Assembly (NCBI RefSeq): GCF_001659605.2
Contig: NC_035161.2
Span: 31,605,691 to 31,669,690, forward strand
Reading direction: 5' to 3'
DNA from: Manihot esculenta
Taxonomy: Eukaryota > Streptophyta > Magnoliopsida > Malpighiales > Euphorbiaceae
DNA length: 64,000 nt
Of this stretch, positions 24,268 through 36,149 are shown piece after piece. The translations under genes were made by a program, and so were the position numbers. Positions within the stretch are counted from its first letter, which is position 1, and each line of letters begins with the position of its first letter. A model generated the notes under the pieces. That model searched no databases, was not told the DNA's origin, and was given only the letters and a program-made list of their open reading frames with translations.

Positions 24268-25017
24268 ATAAAAAAATTTATTATTTAATATCTGAATATT
24301 ACTATTATTAATAAATTAATTTTTTATTTTTAAAAATTTATTAAAATATTTTTATCTTTTTTTTAACAAAATACTCATTCCGTTTAATTTTACTTTTAAA
24401 AATATAATAAAATATCAAATTACTCTCTTTTCCAACCCTTCTTCAATTATTTCTCTTTCTCTTTTGCTTCATTAATTTTCAATTTTAACCCTTCTTCAAT
24501 TATTTCTCTTTCTCTTTTTCTTCATTAATTTTCAATTTTTTTTCTTCTTTTTAAAAAAACAGAAGAAGGAAGCGATTCTTCTTATTTTTCGTTATCATTT
24601 TCTTCTACTTTTTTATTATTATTTTTTTTTACCATCTTTTTCTTTTTTATCATCATTATTTTTTTCTTTGTTTTTTTAAGGAAAAGGAGGATGAGCTATT
24701 TTATCAGCAGAAAAAAATAATAATTATATTTTAATAAATTTAAGAAAAGATAAAAATATTTTAATAGACTTATGAAAATATAAATACTAACTTGTTAATA
24801 ATGATAATATTCAGGGATTAAATAAAAAAATTTTATTTGAAGTAAAAATAAATTTTAAAATTTTTCTGTTTTATCTCTAATCTATTTAATGGAATAGAGT
24901 TCGAAAAGATTATTTTATTAATTATGAAAAAAAATAAAAATATTTTAATAAATTTTTAAAATATGAAAACTGATTTATTAATAATGTTAATACATATTAA
25001 TTAAATAGTAAATTTTT
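24268..25017. mobile_element. Foldback MITE, diverged relative of the element at 38533-39258
   Basis: The two ends form a long inverted repeat (left TATTACTATTATTAATAAATT..., right complement CATTATTAATAAATCAG...). The interior matches the copy at 38533-39258 in order: TATTAAAATATTTTTAT, the ACTTTTAAAAATATAATAAAA segment, ACTAACTTGTTAATAATGATAATATTCAGGGA-type blocks and TTTTATTTGAAGTAAAA. The outer ends are eroded and flanked by (AAT)n and (TA)n, so boundaries are approximate and no target duplication can be read. Confidence 0.6.
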
Positions 25018-26257
25018 CATATATATATATATATATAATATTAGTTTTCATATTTTATCTCTAATAATATAATTATTTTCTATATTATATCTAAATTTAA
25101 ACATACAATAAATTAAGAATAAAATTTCAAGGATGTATAAATTAAGATAAAATTTTAGATATATTATTTTTTTCAAATAATTTAAGATTAACTATGCATT
25201 AAATTTTAAATTTGATGTTAAAAGAATTCTCAAATTTCCTTTATTTATATTAAATTATTTGTATATTTTTTGAAATAAACAGTGTATGTATTTTTGTTTT
25301 CTTAACTTAGATATTATTATAAGCTAATTTAGGTGGATGAAGCAAACTAAAACGCACGTAGCAGTGGGCAACCAGAAGGGTAAGGATGAGCAGTATTCGG
25401 TTCAAACCGAAAAAATCAACCGAACCGACCGAATGCTCACCTCTACGGAAAAGAGGAACGAAATCAAGATCAAGATTAAAAAAAAAAAAAAAACAAGTGA
25501 AATTAAGACCGCATAAACTATACTTAGAAGAAAAATATTATAATTATAAGCGGCATGGACACGTGCAGTAAACAAAGGGAAAAATAAAATGATGAGACAT
25601 GGGATCGTGAATGTGGAGAACATGAATCTTAGGATTTAGTCGGCGAAAGAGTTAGAAACAAGCTGTCTTCTACTTCCCATGCAGACGCGACATCTCAAAC
25701 TTCTCCATTACTCTGGTTCCCACCACCTCACTACCCTTGTCTTCCCTCTCTCTTCCTTCCTTTATAACTAACCTACTTTTTCATCAACTTATATATTTAA
25801 AAACCAAACCCTAATTTGCATGATGCCAATAACACCTCTGTGAATTTAGGTAACATTTAATATTTTGATCATAATATTTAAAAATTGAGGAAATGTATCA
25901 TGAAATCATAATCTAAGTTGCAACTACTAAAACAATATATCCAAATTCTATTTTTTAAAGAATTTAAATAAGAAAATTAAACATAATTTAAACCATAAAA
26001 TGGCATCCACAATTATATATTCTAATATATAAAAAAATAAATTTAATTAGGCTAGTGTTATTTTCATTACATAACACCAACTGCCTTCCCGTAAACTTAG
26101 TTACACTCTATTGCCAAGTGCCAACCATGCTGCTCTCTTATCTCTCAGTTAGTTTTATATTACATCTCTACTACTAATACCACACACACATCACTGATAT
26201 TTTCTTCCTACATTAAATATCCGATTTAATTAGGCTCCACCACTCGTCCACTCCTCC
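25018..26257. other. Intergenic, PCS1 3' flank
   Basis: It starts with a (TA)n tract (25018-25036), is AT-rich to about 25330, and is mixed thereafter. The stretch at 26050-26257 should hold the protease 3' UTR. I see no gene. Confidence 0.5.
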
Positions 26258-27574
26258 TTACACCGATCTGCTGCAGTCGGCCTTACCCAACCCCACTCTC
26301 CGATTAGCCAGATCAAACTCCACCCATAGATTCTGCTGATGAAAGTTCCCTATTATGTTACTCGCTGTACCTAACATCTCTGACCGGCCAATCCCTACGC
26401 AGTGGACTCCTCCTCCCACATCAGCTAGCACCTTCTCTTTATCGATCACAATTTCTACTCCCTTCTCGAATTCCAACACCATACTTCCTATTAGCCGTCC
26501 GATCTCCATTGGATTCCCGTCGAAGCACATGTCTGATACTCCTCCATACACGTAATTCTTCTTTAACTTTGATCCCGCCAGTCTCAGTATCTCTTCTCTT
26601 ACTTTATGATAAGCCTCGTCCACTAAGTATGTGAACTCGGAGCCTGAATCGATCATTGTTTGACCCGATCCACTAGAATCAGGCCGGAAAACTGATGCTG
26701 AGATGTTTAATCTCTTGTTGCCGATCCTTATTCCTTGCATTGGAACGGTGTATGCTAGAGGGTCCAAATTTGGTGAGCTTGTTTGACTTGGAGTAAAAGT
26801 CAAAAGGCTAATGTATTGAAACCCGCCTGAATTTGGATTTTCTCCCAAGTAAAATGACCCTGTTGATGGCAACCCGGTCCGAGTTTGGCGTGTTGGCACG
26901 CAATATGAGAATTTTGATATTTTGGCTTGGGAAGCAAATGAGCGCCGTCCAAGATTCATTCCCAAAATACCCTTGTCATCGCTGGAGTCCTGAGAGCAAC
27001 CCAGGATGAGAGGAGGGGTGCTTTGGGAACTAGAAAATGTGAATTTTTCTCTGACGAGACTGCCCTCAGCAAAGGTACCATCAGCGTAGAAGTAAGAATA
27101 GTGGCATAAACGGTTCTGGTCGCAAGAAGTAGGGAGGGTAAAATCGGGAATTCTCGGCTTGCAAAGAGGGTGAGTGCATGGTAAAACGGAGAAGGAGGAG
27201 GAGAGAGAAGGATCAAACGCCGCCGTAGGAGGAGGCTTCTTAGGAGTCTTGTTATGGCACTGAATCCAGGAGAGCTGGCTACCAGTGTCCAAAACCATTT
27301 GCTGGGTCTGAGGAGGAGTCCCAATTGGAAGAGAGACGATCAAGGCCATGGAGTACTTGAAGGTGGATCTGTAGTTATAGGGTGAGGTTTTGATTGGTGG
27401 GTTCTGCTTGATTTGCGAGACAAAAGAAGAGTAAAACGAAGGGGAGGTGTTTGGAGAAGGAGGGAGAGAAGTGAGAGGGAAAGAGAAGGAAAGAGAGGTG
27501 GAGTTGTGTTGGGCATCTTGAGCAGAGAGGGAAAAAAAAGAAAAGAAGAGAAGGAAAAGGAGGAAGAGAGCCAT
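26258..27574 (-). CDS. PCS1: Pepsin-like aspartic protease, PCS1-like (A1 family)
   Basis: One intronless frame of 438 residues. A signal peptide (about 1-18, ALFLLFLLFFSFFSL core) is followed by a Ser/Pro-rich propeptide region. The two lobes carry the catalytic motifs DTGS (Asp96, in MVLDTGSQLSWIQC) and DSGS (Asp309, in MIDSGSEFTYLVD). Cysteines typical of plant nepenthesin/PCS1-like enzymes are present (C105, C133, C138, C151, C157), as is the conserved GILGMNLGRRSFASQAKISKFSYC segment. The IIGNFHQQNLWVEFDL block near the C-terminus closes the fold. Length is close to Arabidopsis PCS1 (about 450). In Arabidopsis PCS1 is an ER-retained protease needed for embryo and gametophyte cell survival; that role here is inferred from similarity. 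Start choice: the first Met, 40-50 bases after a TATA box. Both catalytic aspartates are intact. Confidence 0.92.
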   Translation of the reverse strand: MALFLLFLLFFSFFSLSAQDAQHNSTSLSFSFPLTSLPPSPNTSPSFYSSFVSQIKQNPPIKTSPYNYRSTFKYSMALIVSLPIGTPPQTQQMVLDTGSQLSWIQCHNKTPKKPPPTAAFDPSLSSSFSVLPCTHPLCKPRIPDFTLPTSCDQNRLCHYSYFYADGTFAEGSLVREKFTFSSSQSTPPLILGCSQDSSDDKGILGMNLGRRSFASQAKISKFSYCVPTRQTRTGLPSTGSFYLGENPNSGGFQYISLLTFTPSQTSSPNLDPLAYTVPMQGIRIGNKRLNISASVFRPDSSGSGQTMIDSGSEFTYLVDEAYHKVREEILRLAGSKLKKNYVYGGVSDMCFDGNPMEIGRLIGSMVLEFEKGVEIVIDKEKVLADVGGGVHCVGIGRSEMLGTASNIIGNFHQQNLWVEFDLANRRVGLGKADCSRSV

Positions 27575-27616
27575 GGCGTTGCTGGTGAGTGATGGGCAGT
27601 GCGAAGGTGAGAGTTG

Positions 27617-27624
27617 TATTTATA
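27617..27624 (-). promoter_or_regulatory. TATA box of the PCS1-like gene
   Basis: On the minus strand the sequence reads TATAAATA, 43-50 bases upstream of the ATG at 27574. This leaves a very short 5' UTR. A purine-rich A/G tract lies just upstream at about 27655-27690. Confidence 0.6.
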
Positions 27625-30600
27625 CGACATTTTGAGATGATAAACGCCAAAAGAGGAAAAAAAAAAAAAGAAAAAAAGAAAAAAGGTAGACGCGTTTTCT
27701 TAATTGAATGGTTAGATATTATTATGATGGGGATGGAGAAGGAGGGTAGTTTAATTGCAGGAGTTAGATTCTGATGTAAAATCGTTTCTGCTAGTGTTAT
27801 TGCAATATGTATGGGCGAATTTTCAATCATTCATTTTCGCTTTTGCCATGAAAAAATAATACCCTCCTTTTCTTCTTACCTCATTACATGACTGGAATAG
27901 GTTGGATCAAATTCAATATATTTATAAGAAAATAATTCAAAAAAATTATAAAATTATATGATTTTTTTAAATAATTTTTTCACATTAAATTTAATTATTT
28001 TTAATTTTATTTTAAATAAGAAATCAAAAATTAAATTAAATTGATTTTTAAAATTATTGATCACAAATAAAATATAAATAGTTAGAATATAATATTAAAT
28101 GATTTATTTTATATATAAGCAATTTAATCATTTATATAAATATCAATACCCTCTTTATAATTTTAAAACAAATTGTTTAAACAGATTAAAAGCGCAATAT
28201 TATGACTATTTTATAATAAAACAGGAAACTAAAAGCTGTAAAATTTAAAAAATTAGTTAATGAAATTATGAAATTAAATATCACAATAAAAAAAAACTTC
28301 TGCATTTAAAATTTACGTGCAAGATGCATGACACGATATCATAAAGATTATATTCTTTATATTAATTAATCGCTCCCATAATATTTTTTTTTATCATTTC
28401 CATATAAAAAATTTGGCCTTTTCATGTGTTAGATTTCATAAAACACCGAAATTAATATTTTTTTTCTAACGTTAAATAAAATATTTAAGAAAGTGTCAAT
28501 ATTTAATACAAATATTATTTAAAAAATCCAATCACTCGATTATGTTGGAGTCAGACACCACACATGCAAGTCGTATGTTTGAGTTAAATACAATTAAATA
28601 AAAAATTGAAAAAGAAATTAATATTTATCGTGCGGATTAAAAAGAAAAGAAAAACATTAAATAGTTGATGCGTGCAAATGGGGCAGGCATTAACGAGTGG
28701 ATTGATGTCTTCTGGAGTAGTAATAAAGACTCTCCGAATATCACTATTGAGTACAGAGGTTGGTGTCCCTTGTTGCTTCGTACTCAACACTCAAACCAGC
28801 TGGCCTCCATAATACTTCCACTTCAGAAAAAACATTGCAGTTCCAAATTTTTTACTTCTTCCATTTCCATTGCATAAAAAAGTCTTTAAATTGTAAATAA
28901 TTAACTTTCTAGAAGTTAAATTGAGAGTTAGAGTACATGCATTGGCTTTGTCATTCTCGTATGAAATTAATCTAAAATTCATAATATATCAGGCTATGCT
29001 TATCCTACGATATTCCAAGCCATTGCAAGTGCATGAAGAACAGATAATGTTCTTTCTGTTGGATCCTAAAAATGACCACCAATGAGTTTGCTTCTTTTGT
29101 TAGATAAATGTCTCGTCTGTTGTCCCACCAAGAAAGAAACAAACAAACCACGACCTGTTCCTCTATCGGTAATGAACATAAAGCTATATAATAGCAAAAT
29201 TGTACGACAGAAATTGTATGGATTAGCCTGTCTACTGGTCCAATCCGGCTTGGTTCTGGACTTGGTGTGGCCATGTCTTCAGCTCGTTCTGATTCCTAAC
29301 GGTTTGGTGCTCGTAAAGCTCTTTAAAGCCGCTACCTATTTTCTTTTTTAAAAAAAGTTATAAACAGTTTGAATTGGTATGGTTTAAGGGATTTCCAAAT
29401 AGAAAGTTCTAAAGTTCGAAGTTTGAACACTTTTTCCTTGGAACAAAATTCTTATTTAGAGTGTTTCCTCCTTAATAATCAAATTAATTTAGCAGCATCT
29501 TCATTCTTGCCACTAAAGGAAAAAAAAAATTAAGGTTAAATTTCATTAGACATATTTCAAGATTTCACGATAGAATGACGTAAGTGATATGTCCAAAATT
29601 AGGACTATAATCATTCACCTGCATGAAAAGGTGAAACCTATAGTAAAAGAGAAAAAGAAAAAAAAAATGAAGAACTCAGGATTGATCAAAGACAAAGTAG
29701 AAAAAGCTGACACGATATGTGATAAGAAAGTGATGAGTGAAATTGTGAATTGCTCACGGATTATATTTGATTCAAAGGATTAGTGATGAAAAAGATCACG
29801 AGATGTCTGATCAACTAACTCTCAGTGGCTGTTTTATAGATATTAAATACTCGGACAAACTTTATATCATGTACTAAAGATATCAAACACTTTCAGTTGT
29901 TGCTTTCTTTCATTATATAAAATATCGTAGCCTAGAGATCTAGCCTTGCTTACATGCATAATATATCTTACTTGTGTTCCTCTTTTATGATGGGACACTG
30001 TGTGAGACATCATGGTTTGTCATTATTAAGAAGAGAACACACAATTTCCGTTCTAGGCCAATACGTGCACATGCAAAACATATGCACACCGCTAATCGCT
30101 CACAATTAAGATAACAACGGCTGAAATACTTACGAAAATGAAAAAAAAAATGCTTTTTTTTTAAAAAATTTTTATCATTGATGATAAAAGTGTGAAAATG
30201 AGTGATTATGTTAATTTACTCGTTACAAGGTCATATTTATTCTAAAATTTTATTATTATTGATAAATTTATTTACCCACTATTATAAAAATAAATTTAAA
30301 ATAGTGATTATAAATTATTTTTTTATATATTTTAACTGTAATTATAATTTAATAGCAACGGTTTGAAATCCACTACATTTATCTTTACTTTACTGTTAAG
30401 TATAAGATAATAATTTAATTATTTATTCGCAACAAATAAAAAACGTGATTAAAATGATAATTTTATTAAATATAAAATTAACTTTTGCTTAAGGTATATT
30501 ATTATATATAGTATAAAAAGTGAATTTTCTTTATTATAGTTTTAAATCGCTATTAAATTATTGTTTTAATAGTATTAAAATAATAATTTTACGAGTACCG

Positions 30601-31599
30601 TTGTTTCAACATTAAAATATAATAGTGATTGATGTGTGATTTTTAATTTTAGGGAGAGATTATATAGATAAAGTAATACCCGATTGTTCGGTGCTTTTTT
30701 TTTTTGAAACTTTTTATTTAATGTAAACAAAAAAAAAGTATTGATTATTGAAAAAAAAAATAATAATTTGGTTTTAGTATCACTCTCATATTCATCATGA
30801 GAAGGGGGGAAAAGAAATTAAATGCTGCTGCTAACTTTTCTTGTGATCATATATATGAGCTTATGTATACATTTGACCCCTTTAACATGATCAATAGCTT
30901 TTCTTTTAGGCGCAAATTTTCTGCCATAATTAGAGAAAAGAAATGGTTATTAATTTATATATATATATATATATATAAAGAAAAAATAGGATAACAATCA
31001 GGTTACTGCTAGATTTTAGAGTTTAAATAATAATATTACTGTAATAATTATGAAATTGTTACTTTAATAATATTAAAATAATAGTTTGATATCAGTTTAA
31101 TAAAAAAATTATTTTATATTTAATAAAATTATAATTTTAATAGTATTTTTTATTTACTGTGAAAAAATAATCAAACTGTTACATTATAGGTGAAGGTTTA
31201 CGAATCCGTATATGCAACACAATAATATATTGATACGTGAAATCGTCTTGCAACTAAGACTGAAAGGCTTTTTAATGTTTGAAGATGGACTCCAAGAACG
31301 CATAAATTGTCTTCCTCTGTGTGATGTTTTCATAGGAAAGTTGTTGGGCCATTGAGTTTCATGCAAGGTTTTATGTTGGTTGTTCAGTTTCAGCCCAAAA
31401 AAAGATGGGCTCATCCTCACGTAAATATCAGGCTCCTCGCATAAGGGCTCATCTCTCTACCGTTTGCGCGATCCGATTGGAAACAACAAACAAGAGCGTC
31501 TTCATTTTCATTTTTTGTTAAACTAATAAAATAGTAATTTCTTGAAAAAAAAAAAAAAAAAAACTCAACGCAATATAATAATGGTTTTTCTTTCGTCCT
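27625..31599. other. Intergenic region between divergent genes (PCS1-like - and GFA-type +)
   Basis: Very AT-rich, with a (TA)n tract near 30956-30978 and an A19 run near 31544-31562. A segment near 31105-31170 resembles the one at 23285-23350. The short open frames lack recognisable domains or codon bias; I call no gene. Confidence 0.5.
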
Positions 31600-31704
31600 T
31601 TTTTCGATCCTTCTACTTCAAACTCAAACGGTGACTCGGTGCTTAGAGCTCAGTCCAAATTAGCGAGCGGAGCTCACCTTTTCATACGCGAGAGAAGTCG
31701 TCAG
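31600..31704 (+). other. Probable 5' UTR exon of the GFA-type gene
   Basis: A non-coding, less AT-rich block ends in GTCGTCAG|GTATGT, a good donor. The first acceptor upstream of the coding exon is at 33596 (TTTCACCAG). This would make a 1.9-kb intron in the 5' UTR. The upstream limit is a guess. Confidence 0.4.
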
Positions 31705-33663
31705 GTATGTTTCCATATTCTTCTTCTTTCGGTTGATCTTGATCTCATTTTCCATGTATAATCTTCTATCTAGAATCTTGCTTAAAATTCATGAGTATTC
31801 TCAAATGTGTTTGGACTTGTTATCTTCATTCTCTTGCTTGATCTAAATTTTCTTGATTATGTTTTTCCATCCTCTTTTACAATTTATCATGTTTGCAGTT
31901 TTTGCTAAGGGTGCTAAGCCAAACCAAGAAACAGGATAGATTATGTAAATTGGCTGGTTCTAATAGCTTAATGCTAGAGTAACTCACATGTCCTACACTT
32001 CGTGAAGCACAGAATTCAGTATATTGTTGACTTTTATCATTTGCATTTGGCAGCTCTTGATTAATATCCTTTAACTGAGACCAGGCTATGCTCAACCTCC
32101 ATTTGAGCAAGCCACAATAGAGTTAAGACTCTTTTTTATGATTTAGCCTGATTGAAGTCAATACAAGCTGTTAAAGTGTTTTTTTTTTTGTACTTGGTGC
32201 ATAAACAAGAACTTGTAGAACAACTCAAATTAGCTTCAAGCCAAATTGCTTTCAGATATCTGTGTCATAATCATCATAAATGACATCTAACCCATTTAAC
32301 CATGGTTTTGATTTTGACATAGTTTATGGTCCAATCTCAAATTCTTCTGCCTGATTCTGAGTGTATGTGTGTGTGAAAGAGTTCATTTTTCCTGTTTCTC
32401 CTATTTGCATATTTTGGGATCACATGCTTTGCCCATCTGATCATGTCCCATTTTTTCTTGGATCCATTGAGTGTCATATTTTCTAATTTAGCATGAAGAT
32501 TGTGTCTGGGATTAGGGAAGTTTTGTTTGAAGAAACAAGTGATTTTAGAAAGACCAAGGTGCATAATAACTAATAAGTGGACTGTTGAGTGTTGACTAAT
32601 TAAGTAATCAATACACAACTATGAAATTGAGTTTTGCACATTAGTTGTTCATGTTGACCAAGTGTGTTGCAGCTTTAGTTAAAGAATAGGGAAGACTCCA
32701 TGGTACTTCCGGGTGTGGAACATATGAAACATCTTAATATGGTTTATCCAAATGGAACAAATTTTGCTCCTTTTGGGAGGTTGGATGTTTGGGTATTAGA
32801 AAACTGATGAGCTTTAATCAATCTCTTCATGTTGCTCCCCATTTAGAAGAGAAAAAAGAAAGTGGATGATGATAAACTAGGATATTATTTGCTGAACTAT
32901 TCACTCTGACAATGAACTTGGCAGCATCATTTTCTTTACTATCATCATTATTGCCTCAAAAAATAGGAACAATGGAGATGTAATTTAAGATATTGAGGAG
33001 CTTTTAGTGATCTAGGAGTTTGGTACAGTATCTGCTTTTTTGCTATAGTTTCCTGTTGCAGTATATAGGAGTACTATATCAAAGGATAGCTCGTCTTTGA
33101 AGCCGAGTCCTATGAGATCTGTCTACAGAAGGCTGTTGATGGGATTTACTACTACCCTTTTTATCTGAAGAACAGTTTGGCATATTTAGGCACATCTGAA
33201 ATTTTGCATCACTTCTTAGGACAACTGGTTTTGTTTGCACTCTTACCACTGAAATTGTAAAGATATGTAAAACATTTTCTGCTAATTCACATGTATATAG
33301 TTTCTTTAGTTATTCCCTAGAGGTTGTTCTTTGGATGTTGATTTAGGGTAATTGTTTGGATCTCTTGTAATGAAGGCACGAGGCACTCCATTAACTTTTC
33401 CTGATATTGTTCAACAAGTATTTCCTTCCTGTTCCACCAAGTTAAAATTACCATTACTTCTACTTTAATCTGAATCATTGGAGCAGTCATTTTGTTGCTT
33501 GAAATAAAATCTAAAACCACGATAAAGCTTGGCATGTAAAAGCCAATGGAGCTTATGAGAGTATTAACATTTTTTTTTTCTTGATTCTTTCACCAGGATA
33601 AACACGGGAGAGCATATAATTTTCATTTACATCTCTGAAGAGTTGGGAGTTTTTCTTTTTGGG

Positions 33664-34083
33664 ATGGATCCAGTCAGGGTAGTGCATAACGGTGGATGTC
33701 ATTGTGGAAGAGTGAGATGGCGAGCTCAAGCACCAAGCAGTGTTGTAGTTTGGAAGTGCAACTGTTCTGATTGCTCCATGAGGGGAAACGTCCACTTCAT
33801 TGTCCCTTCTAAAAGGTTTGAGCTTCTTGGAGATTCCAAACAATACCTCACAACATATACTTTTGGTACACATTCAGCTAAGCATACATTCTGCAAGGTC
33901 TGTGGCATCACTTCATTCTACACTCCTCGTTCAAATCCAGATGGAGTTGCAGTTACATACAGATGTGTGGATCCAGGAACGCTCACCCATGTTGAAATCA
34001 AGCATTATGATGGCCAAAATTGGGAGGGCTCATACAACGAAACTGATATTGCTTCATGTTCAAAGATAGATGTGGCTGTTTGA
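33664..34083 (+). CDS. GFA/CENP-V domain zinc protein (Mss4-like fold)
   Basis: 139 residues, start ATG at 33664. The whole protein is one GFA (glutathione-dependent formaldehyde-activating enzyme/CENP-V) domain. The zinc ligands are all visible: GGCHCGRVRW (C12, C14), CNCSDC (C32, C34, C37) and FCKVCG (C77, C80), followed by the conserved VTYRCVDPGTL block. The family includes bacterial GFA and animal CENP-V; the plant members are small, probably cytosolic, and of unclear substrate, so glutathione or formaldehyde chemistry should not be assumed. The upstream in-frame TTG at 33643 is not a likely start. The coding exon sits about 1.9 kb downstream of a probable UTR exon. A decayed partial duplicate lies 0.7 kb downstream. 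Confidence 0.88.
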   Translation: MDPVRVVHNGGCHCGRVRWRAQAPSSVVVWKCNCSDCSMRGNVHFIVPSKRFELLGDSKQYLTTYTFGTHSAKHTFCKVCGITSFYTPRSNPDGVAVTYRCVDPGTLTHVEIKHYDGQNWEGSYNETDIASCSKIDVAV

Positions 34084-34783
34084 TTAAGTGCATGTTTTAG
34101 TCACTGGTAGATATTATATGCTTGCGTGAAACTCGCAGGTTGTTATTGTGAGCATAGAATAACAAGACAATACATGGGCGAAATTTATAATCACAGCTCT
34201 GTACTATTTATTTGGTAGTAATACTCTTGGTGCTAATGTGCAAAATGTATTTACAATGGGTAAATTTTAAAAAGTTTAGGTGTTTAATAAATTATTAATT
34301 TATTATAGATATTCAATAAATTAAATCTCAAATATTTATGAAATATATCCAGTACAAATTTACAATACCAATATTACACAATAAGATTTAGTATTGGGTA
34401 ATAAAAATATTCCTTTTAAGATCACAAACATAACATATATATGTATACTAATTTTCTGGTCGCCAATATGTTATTTTCGATAGGGAATTTTTTTATTGGT
34501 TACTTTCTTCAGTGGCCTTGTCTGGCTTCCTAAGTGACTATATATTGTCAAGTACTAAATATTCTTGTCCTTGCTTGACATGGTTTGCGGCATCTGTCTC
34601 GATTCCGAATTCGCAGGATCGATTTCCCTATAGTATTCCATTTTTAATAAAGTAAACTTTTTTTTATGTCCGCTGCCGATTAGTTGCAATGGCCAGCAGC
34701 ACCAATTTCAATACTAGATTCTCAAAATCGAGTTTCTTGCAGTGTCCCGTCACCCTAAAAAATAGAACTTGTTTTTTCCATGA

Positions 34784-34922
34784 TCAAATTCAGATGGGTT
34801 TTTGGTTGCATTCAGATGTGTGCATCCAGGAACACTCAAACCATGTTGCAGACAGCTATTATGTTCGAAAAATTTCGGAAATATTGGTATACCAGCAAAC
34901 AGGTTTTGCTTCATTTTCAAAG
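34784..34922 (+). pseudogene. Partial duplicate of the GFA-type gene
   Basis: Bases 34784-34922 align collinearly with 33931-34065 of the intact gene. TCAAATTCAGATGG matches TCAAATCCAGATGG. CAGATGTGTGCATCCAGGAAC matches CAGATGTGTGGATCCAGGAAC. The match then continues through CATGTTG, TATTATG and GCTTCATTTTCAAAG. It covers only the last third of the domain, lacks the first two cysteine clusters and has gaps, so it cannot encode the domain. Confidence 0.75.
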
Positions 34923-36149
34923 GTACTTCAGAATTGCTGCCATGTAATTTTTATTTTTATTTTTTTTTTCCTTTTTTATAGTTTTGGACATAATATAATT
35001 GAATTTTGAGTTTGATTGTGTGTAGTAGAAAAATGAACAATTTTCGTTATTTTCAACAAAACAAATGGACCATTGTGACATTAACATTACTCGTTCACTT
35101 AATTTACAATTTATTTAACAAAATACATATTTTTTTAGACTTGTTGGAGGTAAAAGTTCTAAACCTTGCCTTTTTTTTCATGATTATAATTGGACTTTTA
35201 AATTTTTAAATGATAAATCAACCCAATCAGTTTTGTTGTAATAACTAAATATTTAAATTAATTTTTAAAACGAAATTATATCACTTATTATATTCATATA
35301 GATTTTTATTTCAAAAAATAATAACTAATAATTTCATATATTTAACTAGAACATCTATAAATAAAGGATAATTAACAAGGATCATAATTTAAAAAAAAAA
35401 TAATTACATATCATAATTTAAAAAAAAAATTATATACTTAATTTGGTGGTAAATGTATCTGACTAAATTTGAAAAATCTGACTAAATTTGAAAGGTATCA
35501 TATTCTACTCCCCAATTCCCAATTCCCAACTCCCATTTAAAAAACTTTATTAAAGCCTGCCATCAGAAAAAAAGAATTAAAGAATCGAAGCACCACGATA
35601 AAAGGTTTTTATTAGATTACTTTATTCCTGGCCTGGAAAATCAGTAGTAATGCTGTGAACTTCTCTTTTTCTTCAAAACTTCAAAGGAAGAATCTAAGAT
35701 GATCTAACCAAGCTTGGTCTCTGTTTCTGTGAATTGAAATCCCGTCACGAGTATCCCTTCCAGCTTGAGCTATTGTTTCTGCTGCTGCTACTTGCATACA
35801 TACACATCACAAGTAATTCTGAGTTTGGAACTTCTGCACTTTCTTTTACTTCTCTTCATTTCATTGTCTGTTCGTTTTTTAGCTCTCTTTTGTAACTTCA
35901 CTGCATCTCTCTATTCCATTACTAATTGGATTCAATTCTTGCAAGTTCACTTGATAATAATTGCTCTTGGTTTTTTGTTCATTACTGCTAATTATAACAA
36001 AATATTTTATATGACTGTTATATTGAATAATATAAAATTATTTTATAAAATAATATATTTTTTTTATAAATTCACCCGCTCATTAAGAGTAGTAAAACAA
36101 TTTATCTTTTAAATACAGATTTCAGAGCTTAAAATTATTGATGGATGGA
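34923..36149. other. AT-rich intergenic DNA
   Basis: Mostly low-complexity AT DNA. A more balanced island at about 35490-35960 (ACTCCC/AATTCCC runs, then a T/C-rich stretch) has no frame that I can tie to a protein. Confidence 0.5.

Noticed and set aside
26956..27324. 122-codon minus-strand frame inside the protease gene
   Set aside because: A frame shadow of the verified aspartic protease, with no motif of its own.
27375..27830. Long minus-strand frame rich in Phe/Leu/Ser over the start of the protease gene
   Set aside because: It overlaps the PCS1-like coding region in another frame and its composition reflects the T/C-rich strand; no domain is visible.
28584..29351. Several 60-90 codon frames between the protease and GFA genes
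   Set aside because: Overlapping on both strands, no domains, no splice or promoter support.
31544..31562. A19 run as a retroposon poly(A) tail
   Set aside because: No upstream gene-like sequence or target duplication; homopolymer runs are common in this spacer.
33643..33663. In-frame upstream TTG as start of the GFA-type protein
   Set aside because: Non-ATG start; the ATG at 33664 immediately precedes the conserved domain.
35746..35775. TATCCCTTCC...GAGCTA resembling a miR390-type TAS3 site
   Set aside because: The match needs a five- to six-base insertion in the middle and there is no second site or ta-siRNA layout nearby.
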